From Myxococcota bacterium (GTDB lineage: Bacteria; Myxococcota_A; Bradymonadia; UBA7976; UBA1532), in the NCBI GenBank assembly GCA_018813065.1, contig JAHJCH010000170.1, forward strand, positions 1 through 48,749: a stretch of DNA of 48,749 bases, in the 5' to 3' direction. Below are positions 18,801 to 25,786 of the stretch, in pieces; within the stretch, counting starts at the first letter, position 1; each line of letters begins with the position of its first letter. Below the pieces are notes generated by a model. It was not told the DNA's origin, did not search any database, and worked only from the letters and a program-made list of their open reading frames with translations. Made by a program: the position numbers and the translations under genes.

Positions 18801-19116
18801 GCTGCTCTTGGAGCACGAAGGCGAAGGAGATGATCGCCGAGAAGGGCGGCGTGTAGCCCACGTTGAGCTTGGCTAAGGCGCTGAAGCACGCGTCAACGTG
18901 GCTCAGCTCTTGGCTGTCGATGTAGCGATTGAATTGCCAAATCGCGTCGTGGAGCGTCTGGCGGTATTGCACAGGGTCGCCCGAACGGAAGAAGGGTTCG
19001 ATCTCGGTCAGAGAGGCCACCAGGTCCGTGACCAGCTCATCGATCTGCATATCCGTATAGGCGATTAATCTTTCCACCGCGCGCGACTCCGCTGCGCCCG
19101 CCGAGGGGCATGTCAA
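15865..19116 (-). CDS. AAA_16/STAND-like ATPase with C-terminal TPR-like repeats
   Basis: 1083 aa; P-loop VVGIKGLDGYGKSTFIQTFF; FLVLEDVAEMEDASW (Walker B-like); long helical TPR-like C-terminus. The start could be internal (MQIDELV). Confidence 0.8.
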   Translation of the reverse strand: MTCPSAGAAESRAVERLIAYTDMQIDELVTDLVASLTEIEPFFRSGDPVQYRQTLHDAIWQFNRYIDSQELSHVDACFSALAKLNVGYTPPFSAIISFAFVLQEQLFGQSQELYDDFEGFLSAMRMYNAFVREALRYLSSVPQGASPWTSNTILASQEIEAQLFDDPAALSRQLGAPRMIGYSQELHQVANLLRTVTKERRHQVVGIKGLDGYGKSTFIQTFFEDTQQHFNRVPSVLHAQIPRLFELPSWSIAGLIRAAFQLPVGAPDVAEHLEGYLRRISDAIADNHPKEAKALREGIAYLIRFVGEDMEIEAPSRAMALATRQALVAFFEGLALETFARTKLPLFLVLEDVAEMEDASWAVLYDLLKMVKPAASLMIFLSYENRCVALEHLQGLTAFFEVEMTPFTQSECGAFIDNLLSPNRLSDLFYHHVFDGSGGSPLLLNETVRQWVEEGIVALKDGYWGEGAPFSQEPVGDLTQIFEARTARLNATSMEILYAISVITDSMSPAVLEGLARRRAIHLDELITALDQLQHLGLVDWAQTPRGPMAVIRHALLRDQVYRSMSPQHRKALHEDAAEVLSVLPGARGFPSLAARHYAFADRNTRALEKFIEALDKALEINHLSGGMALANQTLSQLGNLSVDERAGLRRAFLQRRLCLFQRQGRAEQSARDLVQLEKASSPSHFLSRKKGEWALNNRQFEQARQLFEESLRQVKAAPIANPNMEANITLDLAMSQWYAGQRDAAQRQLNGLGARLDLDALDRPLQGRIKHAQGLFLAARGAMNEALAALFEAWRLHRSSGDIWGAGLTLRTLARHFYGLGRRLDALRLLRHALSHFNEGDEPQTRAALFMEMGGMAADLGAFDEAEGLFNQMRVELTYQPAPYLSLEASLRQGDIFIQRGHFREATGILGQCAHDLARIAPESPAHINAVLARGMHLILLAPNNKLKEGGLSFLNDAIIFAERINYTPTLIRARALRLRAYAILGTVEAAEAERLELEVLFEAACEADPHLERLGHEVGLARYYTFKARGDAAAADAALDMAWEEVQRQVADLHGSGYERGFLNHLYFNREIADARAARGA

Positions 19117-19189
19117 GACCTTGAGGGTTGGGGCAGGATCTACCAGGTGGGTCTTGAGGTCAATGCTTGGCTTCGCCGATGGCCCGACG

Positions 19190-19233
19190 CGCCGCGCCGA
19201 TCTTTCAACTCAGGTGAAAATCGAGGCGCGGCG
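19190..19233. promoter_or_regulatory. Inverted repeat/hairpin in the divergent intergenic region upstream of the BMC operon
   Basis: CGCCGCGCC (19190-19198) and GGCGCGGCG (19225-19233) are exact reverse complements; inner TTTCA/TGAAA also pairs. Confidence 0.5.
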
Positions 19234-19316
19234 GCCCGTCGCCGCGCCGCTTTATCGCCTTGCCGCCCCTATACCCCTGTGATACGTTGCCGCCGACTGC
19301 TTGATAAGGGTTTGTG

Positions 19317-19931
19317 ATGAGCATCACGCTCCGTTCCTATAGCTTCCTCGACAACCTCCAGCCACAGCTGACGAGCTATATCGGTAAGACCTCAAAGGGC
19401 TTCCTCCCCTTGCCTGGCATGGCCTCTCTGTGGGTGGAGATCGCGCCCGGGATCGCCATCAACCGCGTCACCGATACGGCCCTCAAGGGCACCAAGGTGG
19501 TCCCCGCCGTTCAGGTCGTTGAGCGCGCCTTTGGGCTCCTTGAGGTCCATAACTGGGATCAGGGCGAGGTGCAGAGCGCGGGGCGGATCATCCTTGAGAA
19601 CTTGGGGCTCAAGGAGGAGGAGCGGATGAAGCCCAAGGTCGTCTCCAACCAGGTGCTGCGCGCCGTGGAGGCGTACCAGACCCAGATCATCAACCGCAAT
19701 AGCCGCGGCATGATGATCCTGCCGGGTCAGTCGCTCTTTATCTTGGAGACGCAGCCAGCGGCTTATATCTGCCTCGCGGCGAACGAGGCGGAGAAGGCGG
19801 CGCGGATCAACCTCATCGATATTCGCCCTTATGGCGCCTTTGGGCGCCTGTACTTGGCGGGCCCTGAGGCGGAGATCGACGCCGCTCAGGTCGCCGCCGT
19901 GGCCGCCCTTGAGGCGGTTAAGGGCGTCTAG
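19317..19931 (+). CDS. Bacterial microcompartment trimeric shell protein (BMC-T, resembling Haliangium BMC-T2)
   Basis: [78 protein letters not shown]...; tandem BMC fold signature; ATG at 19317 with AAGGG upstream. Confidence 0.9.
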   Translation: MSITLRSYSFLDNLQPQLTSYIGKTSKGFLPLPGMASLWVEIAPGIAINRVTDTALKGTKVVPAVQVVERAFGLLEVHNWDQGEVQSAGRIILENLGLKEEERMKPKVVSNQVLRAVEAYQTQIINRNSRGMMILPGQSLFILETQPAAYICLAANEAEKAARINLIDIRPYGAFGRLYLAGPEAEIDAAQVAAVAALEAVKGV

Positions 19932-19994
19932 CGCCTCGGGCCTCACGCTGAGGTCAGTAGAGAAACACACAACGCCATTTGATGGAGAGATATC

Positions 19995-20291
19995 ATGGCT
20001 GACGCATTGGGGATGATCGAGACGAAGGGCTTTACGGCGATGGTCGAGGCCTCAGACGCGATGGTCAAGGCCGCCCGCGTGGAGCTGGTGGGCTATGAGA
20101 AGATCGGCGGCGGCTACGTGACCGCCATCGTCCGCGGCGACGTGGCCGCGGTTAAGGCCGCCACCGAGGCGGGGCAGCGCGCCGCCCAGGCCGTCGGTGA
20201 GCTGGTCAGCGTCCACGTCATCCCGCGCCCGCACGTCAACATCGACAAGACCCTGCCCCTCGGGCGGACGCCGGCTGAGACCAAAGAGTGA
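19995..20291 (+). CDS. Bacterial microcompartment hexameric shell protein (BMC-H)
   Basis: [60 protein letters not shown]: canonical BMC-H. Confidence 0.97.
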   Translation: MADALGMIETKGFTAMVEASDAMVKAARVELVGYEKIGGGYVTAIVRGDVAAVKAATEAGQRAAQAVGELVSVHVIPRPHVNIDKTLPLGRTPAETKE

Positions 20292-20581
20292 TCATCGGCA
20301 AGGTCATCGGGACGGTGGTCGCCAGCCAGAAGGAGCGTGAGCTGATCGGGCTCAAGTTCCTGGCGGTGGCCCCCATTGATCTCCTGACAGGCGAGGTGCA
20401 GGGCGGCGGCGTCATCGCGGCGGACGCCGTGGGCGCGGGCGTCGGCGAGGTGGTGCTCTATGCCACCGGCTCCTCGGCGCGCCAGACGCAGATCACGCAA
20501 AACCGCCCGGTGGACGCCACCATCATGGCCATCGTCGACACCTTCGAGGTGGGCGGCGAGGTCCTCTATCTGAAGGACTAA
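20288..20581 (+). CDS. Bacterial microcompartment pentameric vertex protein (BMC-P, EutN/CcmL family)
   Basis: [27 protein letters not shown]...[24 protein letters not shown]...[19 protein letters not shown] start overlaps BMC-H stop (GTGA). Confidence 0.95.
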   Translation: MIIGKVIGTVVASQKERELIGLKFLAVAPIDLLTGEVQGGGVIAADAVGAGVGEVVLYATGSSARQTQITQNRPVDATIMAIVDTFEVGGEVLYLKD

Positions 20582-20590
20582 GGAGGCGAG

Positions 20591-22021
20591 GTGGTGGACG
20601 ACACACGCATCAGCCGCATCGTCGAGCAAGTGGTCGCGCGGTTAGCGGCCGATGGCGTCGTCGGCCCCAGCGCCCCCGCCATCCTGCGCGCGCCGCGCGG
20701 CGAGGCCATCGGCGGTCGAGGGGTCTATCCGACCATCGACGCCGCCGTGGCCGCCGCCAAGCGGGCCTTCCACGCCCTGCGCGACATCTCCCTTGAGGAT
20801 CGCGCCCGCTTTATCCAGGCCATGCGCGACGTCAGCCGCGCCGAGCGCGAAACCCTCTCGCGGATGGCCGTCGAGGAGACGGGGCTGGGGCGCTATGAAG
20901 ATAAGCTGGATAAGAACCTGCTCGCCCTGGAGAAGACCCCCGGCGTCGAGGCGCTGCGGCCCCTCGCCAGCTCAGGTGATCACGGCTTGACGTTGACCGA
21001 GTGGGCGCCCTTCGGCGTCATCGGCAGCATCACGCCCTGCACCAACCCCAGCGAGACGATCATCAACAACGGGATCGGCATGTTGGCGGCGGGCAACGCC
21101 GTCGTCTTCAACGTGCATCCCAACGCCAAGAAGGTCAGCGCCTACTTCATCGATCGCCTCAACCACGCGATCATGAGCGTGGGCGGCCCGCCTGATCTCT
21201 TCACCTGCGTCGCTGAGCCCACGCTCAAGACCGCCGCAGAGCTGATGCATCACCCGCAGGTGCGCCTCTTGGTCGTCACCGGCGGCGGCGCCGTGGTCAA
21301 GGCGGCCATGACCAGCGGTAAGCGCGCCATCGCCGCAGGCCCAGGTAACCCCCCCGTGGTGGTGGATGAGACGGCGGACATCGCCAAGGCGGCCCGTGAC
21401 ATCGTCAAGGGCGCCAGCATGGACAACAACATCATCTGCTTGGTCGAGAAGGAGATCATCGCCGTCGCCGACATCGCCGATATGCTCAAGCGCGCGCTGT
21501 CCAGCAGCGACGCGGTGGAGCTTAAGGCGGGCGACGTGCGTCGGCTCACCCAGCTGATCATCACCCCCGACAACCATGTCAACAAGGACTTCGTGGGCAA
21601 GGACGCGGCGCTCATCGCCCGCGCGGCGGGCATCCGCGTCCCCGACAGCACGCGGCTCCTCTTCGCCGAGGTCGAGGAGGCCCATCCCATCGTCCAGCAT
21701 GAGCTTTTGATGCCCGTCGTCGGGCTCGTGCGCGCCCCCGATGTGGACGCCGCCATTGACTGCGCCGTGCGCGTCGAGCATGGCTTCCGCCACACGGCGA
21801 TCATGCACTCCACCAACATCAACGCGCTGTCACGGATGGCCCGCGCCGTTGACGCCTCCATCTTCGTCAAGAACGGCCCCAGCCTGGCGGGCACCGGCTA
21901 TGGCGGCGAGGGCTTCACCTCCTGGACCATCGCCAGCCCCACCGGCGAGGGCATGACCTACGCGCCGCACTTCGCCCGCGCCCGCCGCTGCGTCCTTAAA
22001 GACGCCTTTCGCATCGTCTGA
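20591..22021 (+). CDS. BMC-associated CoA-acylating aldehyde dehydrogenase (EutE/PduP-like)
   Basis: TPCTNPSETIINNGIGMLAAGNAVVFNVHPNAK...GASMDNNIICLVEKEIIAV (catalytic Cys); amphipathic N-terminus RISRIVEQVVARL; AAGGAGG Shine-Dalgarno. Confidence 0.93.
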   Translation: MVDDTRISRIVEQVVARLAADGVVGPSAPAILRAPRGEAIGGRGVYPTIDAAVAAAKRAFHALRDISLEDRARFIQAMRDVSRAERETLSRMAVEETGLGRYEDKLDKNLLALEKTPGVEALRPLASSGDHGLTLTEWAPFGVIGSITPCTNPSETIINNGIGMLAAGNAVVFNVHPNAKKVSAYFIDRLNHAIMSVGGPPDLFTCVAEPTLKTAAELMHHPQVRLLVVTGGGAVVKAAMTSGKRAIAAGPGNPPVVVDETADIAKAARDIVKGASMDNNIICLVEKEIIAVADIADMLKRALSSSDAVELKAGDVRRLTQLIITPDNHVNKDFVGKDAALIARAAGIRVPDSTRLLFAEVEEAHPIVQHELLMPVVGLVRAPDVDAAIDCAVRVEHGFRHTAIMHSTNINALSRMARAVDASIFVKNGPSLAGTGYGGEGFTSWTIASPTGEGMTYAPHFARARRCVLKDAFRIV

Positions 22022-22584
22022 TGGCCTCAATGGACGCACCCAACGGACCCGCCTTGGGCTTGATGGAGCTGTGCTCGATCCCGCGCGGCATCCTCAGCTG
22101 CGACGCGGCGCTCAAGCGCGCCCCGGTGCGCCTGCACATGGGCAAGAGCGTCGAGCCTGGTAAGTACCTCTATCTGCTCAAGGGCGGCGTCGATGAGGTC
22201 TATGAGGCGCTCAAGGCGGGCCGCGCCGCCGCCGGTGACGCCCTCATCGATGAGCTGCTCCTCCCCGATCCGCACCGCCAGATCACCTTCCTCTTGGAGT
22301 CCCCGATCGTGCGCGCCCTCGACGCGCTGGGGATCTTGGAGACGTGGTCCATCGCCGCCGCCCTGCGCGGCGCTGACGCGGCCCTCAAGCGCGCCGAGAT
22401 CTCCGGCCTGCGCCTCAAGCTCGCCCAGGGCCTTGGCGGTAAAGCCTACTTCGCCTTCACCGGGCTCCTGCATGACGTGGAGGAGGCCATGCGAGCGGGT
22501 CGCGCCGCCGCAGGTGAGGGGATGATCGCGGGCGCTGAGATCATCGCCAATCCACACGGCGATCTCGCCCGGGCGCTGAGCTGA
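22021..22584 (+). CDS. Bacterial microcompartment trimeric shell protein (BMC-T, resembling Haliangium BMC-T1)
   Basis: ALGLMELCSIPRGILSCDAALKRAPVRLHMGKSVEPGKYLYLLKGGVDEVYEAL...AALRGADAALKRAEISGLRLKLAQGLGGKAYFAFTGLLHDVEEAM; tandem BMC; start overlaps preceding stop (TGATG). Confidence 0.92.
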   Translation: MASMDAPNGPALGLMELCSIPRGILSCDAALKRAPVRLHMGKSVEPGKYLYLLKGGVDEVYEALKAGRAAAGDALIDELLLPDPHRQITFLLESPIVRALDALGILETWSIAAALRGADAALKRAEISGLRLKLAQGLGGKAYFAFTGLLHDVEEAMRAGRAAAGEGMIAGAEIIANPHGDLARALS

Positions 22585-22636
22585 GCGCCCCCGCCCCTGC
22601 CTTGCTCGCCCCCCTCCCCGCGACCTCGGAGCGCGT

Positions 22637-24445
22637 ATGCAGCAGCTCAGCCTGACGGACGAGCGTGATCTCGTCCTCAAGATCCTTGATCGCTCCCCGC
22701 TCTTTCACGGGCTGGAGAGCGCCCACCTCGATGAGGTCATCGAGGAGGCGGAGGTGTGGCGTTATCCGCCCAAGGCGTTGATCGCGCGTCAGGATGATCC
22801 CTCCGACGCCTTCTACTTGATCCTCAAGGGGGAGGCCGACGTCGTCCGCGAGCAGCCGGGGCAGCCCAATGTCTCCTTAGCGACCCTCAAGCCCGCCGAG
22901 TCTGTGGGGGAGATGGGGCTCTTGCTCAGCGACACCCGCTCCGCCAGCGTCTTCGCCCGCACCGAGGTGACGATGCTCAAGTTCAGCAGCCGCCGCTTTC
23001 ATCGGATGCTGCTGCGCTTGCCTTACTTTGGCTTGGTGATGTGTCGCACCCTGGCGCAGCGGCTCCAAGAGGTCAACGCGCGGCTGCCGACCACCCTGAT
23101 CCACGATCCCGCCACGCCGCCGCCGCCCGAGGTGCTGCGCGCCTTGCCCCTCGACTTCCAGATCCGCCACCGGCTCGTGCCTCTGCGAGAGTCCAACGGC
23201 GTGATGACCCTGGGCTGCGTCGAGGGGCTCAGCTTCAAGGTGCTCAGCGCCGTTCAGCGCCAGCTGCCCGGGTTGATGGTGGACACGCAGCAGATCTCCA
23301 AGGGCTTCTTTGAGCGGGTGATGAGCGGGCTCAGCGGCGGCGAGGCCTTGTCCGACGCGCCGCCCGCCGAGGAGGCGCCGCGCGCGCCGCTCCTTGACGG
23401 GCTTTTGCGGCGGGCCTTGGCGGAGGGCGCCTCAGACATCCACCTCTCCGCGCGTCAGCGCCCCTTCTGGCGCATCCACGGCGAGGTGCGCGCGCTCAAG
23501 GATCTGCGCGCCCTCAGCAGCCAAGACGTGATGCAGATCATCGAGCCGATCCTCCCCGAGCACAGCCGCGCCGCCCTCTCTGAGCGGCGCGCCGCGCGCT
23601 TCACCTACACCCTGGGTGAGATCGCCCGCTTCCGCATCCAGCTCTTTGAGGATCTCAACGGCGCCTGCGCCTCCATCCGCTGCATCCCCGCGCGGGTGCC
23701 CTCGCCGGCGGAGCTGGGCCTCAGCCCGGCGGTCATCGATCTCTGCGCCAGCCCGCGCGGCCTGATCCTCGTCGCTGGCCCCAACCGCGCGGGGAAGTCC
23801 ACCACGCTCGCCGCCCTCGTCGAGCACATCAACCTCACCCGCCCTGTCCACATCATCACCCTCGATGAGTCGGTGGAGTACCTGATCCCCAGCCAGCAAG
23901 CCTTGGTCAATCAACGCGAGATTGGCCGCCACGCGCCCAGCTTCACCGAGGGCATCGAGGCGGCGCTGCGTGAAGATCCCGACGTGCTGGTCATCGGCGA
24001 GATCAGCGACTTTGAGACGCTGATGATGGCCCTGCGCGGCGCCTCACGGGGGATCTTGGTCTTGGCCTCGATGAACACCTCGACGACCCTCAGCACGCTG
24101 GATCATGTCTTCAGCCTCACGCCAGAGCCGCAGCGCGCCGAGATCCGCCACCTGTTAGCGAATGTGACGCTGGCGCTGATCAATCAACGGCTATTGCAAG
24201 GTATTGAGCGACCCACGCGGGTCTTTGAGGTGCTCTTGGGCACGCCCAGCGTGCTTAAGCAGCTGCGCGCGGGGCGGCTGGAGGCGATTCTCCCCTTGAT
24301 GACATCCGAGGAGGGGCACCAGCGGCTCGATGACGCCTTGACGCGCCTCGTCTTAGCGGGCGCCGTGGAGTATGAGGAGGCGCTGCGCCAGGCGTTGGCG
24401 CCCGCCGACTTTGCGGCGCGCTTTGATCGACGCTTAGATGATTAA
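22637..24445 (+). CDS. Cyclic nucleotide-binding domain + MshEN-like + PilT/GspE-type ATPase fusion
   Basis: N-term SPLFHGLESAHLDEVIEEAEVWRYPPKALIARQDDPSDAFYLILKGEADV...VGEMGLLLSDTRSASVFA (CNBD); LPLDFQIRHRLVPLRESNGVMTLGC (MshEN-like); GLILVAGPNRAGKSTTLAALVEHIN...LREDPDVLVIGEISDFETLMMALRGASRG (PilT-like). Confidence 0.85.
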   Translation: MQQLSLTDERDLVLKILDRSPLFHGLESAHLDEVIEEAEVWRYPPKALIARQDDPSDAFYLILKGEADVVREQPGQPNVSLATLKPAESVGEMGLLLSDTRSASVFARTEVTMLKFSSRRFHRMLLRLPYFGLVMCRTLAQRLQEVNARLPTTLIHDPATPPPPEVLRALPLDFQIRHRLVPLRESNGVMTLGCVEGLSFKVLSAVQRQLPGLMVDTQQISKGFFERVMSGLSGGEALSDAPPAEEAPRAPLLDGLLRRALAEGASDIHLSARQRPFWRIHGEVRALKDLRALSSQDVMQIIEPILPEHSRAALSERRAARFTYTLGEIARFRIQLFEDLNGACASIRCIPARVPSPAELGLSPAVIDLCASPRGLILVAGPNRAGKSTTLAALVEHINLTRPVHIITLDESVEYLIPSQQALVNQREIGRHAPSFTEGIEAALREDPDVLVIGEISDFETLMMALRGASRGILVLASMNTSTTLSTLDHVFSLTPEPQRAEIRHLLANVTLALINQRLLQGIERPTRVFEVLLGTPSVLKQLRAGRLEAILPLMTSEEGHQRLDDALTRLVLAGAVEYEEALRQALAPADFAARFDRRLDD

Positions 24446-24535
24446 AGTGACGCCGCTTGCGTTGTGGGGCGCGCGATGGCGCCCGGCGCGCTGACCGCCC
24501 CCCTCAAAGAGCTTAAACCTAAGGAGGTTCCCCTC

Positions 24536-25702
24536 ATGATGCCCCCTCGCGCGTTGCCCCTTGCCCTCCTCGCCCTCACCGCGCTCATCGGCTGCGGCCC
24601 CGTCGGCGGAGACACGGAGCCAGGCGTCTCCGCCTGCCCCGCCCTCGCCGGTGAGGGTGCTTGGCGGGCGCCGACCTCCTCGGCGGTCGGCGATGACTCC
24701 GGCGGCCCTGTCAAGGCGTTGGAGGTCCTCAGCGGCCTCTCCGTGGACTTCAAGCCCACCGGCGGGCACCTGACGCTCAGCGTGAAGCTGGAGGACAAGG
24801 ACGGCGCGCTCCTCTTTCAAGGGCTCAAGGCCGATGACTTCCAGCTCGACGGCGATCTGCTGATTCAGCCTCAAAACGCCCTCGCCGCCCAGCCCAAGCC
24901 CGCCGATCGTGTCCAGGTCACCGACGTCAGCAGCTCCGAGCCGCGCGGTGAGGGCGTCAGCGTGGCCCTCGTCTTCGACTCCTCCGGCTCCACCAGCGGC
25001 ACCGATCCAGATCGCCGGCGCGTGGACGCCGCCAAGGCCTTTGTCGAAGATCTCCACGCGGGCGCGATGGTCGCCGTCCTTGACTTCGGCGTCGCCGAGG
25101 GGCTCTTCGATGAGCAGGTCTCCGACTGCTTTGAGGCCTGCCGCTTCCTCCTCGACTTCACCGCCGACATCGGCGAGATCGAGGCCGCCATTGATCGCGT
25201 CACCGCTGCGGGCGGGACGCCCCTCTACGCGGCCATGAAAGACTCGATGGATCTGGTCGATGGCGCCAGAAAACAGGGCGCAAAGTCCGTGGATGTGGTG
25301 GTCTTTACGGACGGACAGGCGGGCGACTATGACAAGGCCAAGGCCGATAAGATCATCAGCCGGGCCAAGAAGGCAGGGACGCGCCTGCACACCGTGGCGC
25401 TGAGCACGGTCAACTCTCATGAGGATGATCAGGCGAAGGTGGATCTGCGCAACCTCCAGCGGCTCTCTGCGGAGACGAACGGGCTGTCCTTGACGAGCAA
25501 GGAGGCCGACACGCTGATCTCTCAGTTTAAGCAGGCGGCGCGGGCGACCAACGCCTCAGTGATGGTCTCGGTGGTGCTTGAGGCGCGGCTCAATCAAGGG
25601 CTGAGCCCCGGCCTCTATGTCGCCATGGGCACCCTCAAGTCCACGGCCAACCGCGGCTCGGCCACGGCGCCCTTTAGCTTCACCTTCGAGATCGCGGATT
25701 AA
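24536..25702 (+). CDS. von Willebrand factor A domain lipoprotein
   Basis: ATG at 24536 after AAGGAGG; LALLALTALIGCG lipobox; VALVFDSSGSTSG MIDAS motif; VVVFTDGQAGDYDKAKADKI. Confidence 0.85.
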   Translation: MMPPRALPLALLALTALIGCGPVGGDTEPGVSACPALAGEGAWRAPTSSAVGDDSGGPVKALEVLSGLSVDFKPTGGHLTLSVKLEDKDGALLFQGLKADDFQLDGDLLIQPQNALAAQPKPADRVQVTDVSSSEPRGEGVSVALVFDSSGSTSGTDPDRRRVDAAKAFVEDLHAGAMVAVLDFGVAEGLFDEQVSDCFEACRFLLDFTADIGEIEAAIDRVTAAGGTPLYAAMKDSMDLVDGARKQGAKSVDVVVFTDGQAGDYDKAKADKIISRAKKAGTRLHTVALSTVNSHEDDQAKVDLRNLQRLSAETNGLSLTSKEADTLISQFKQAARATNASVMVSVVLEARLNQGLSPGLYVAMGTLKSTANRGSATAPFSFTFEIAD

Positions 25703-25786
25703 GTTCGCCGATCAAGCGCCCGCCTCAGCCTCCACACCCTGCCCGTTTATTTCCGCGCCTTGAGCTGACTACACTGGCGGCTCGCC

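Noticed and set aside
24434-25420. 328-aa minus-strand ORF
   Set aside because: Antisense to the VWA lipoprotein with clear lipobox and MIDAS motif.
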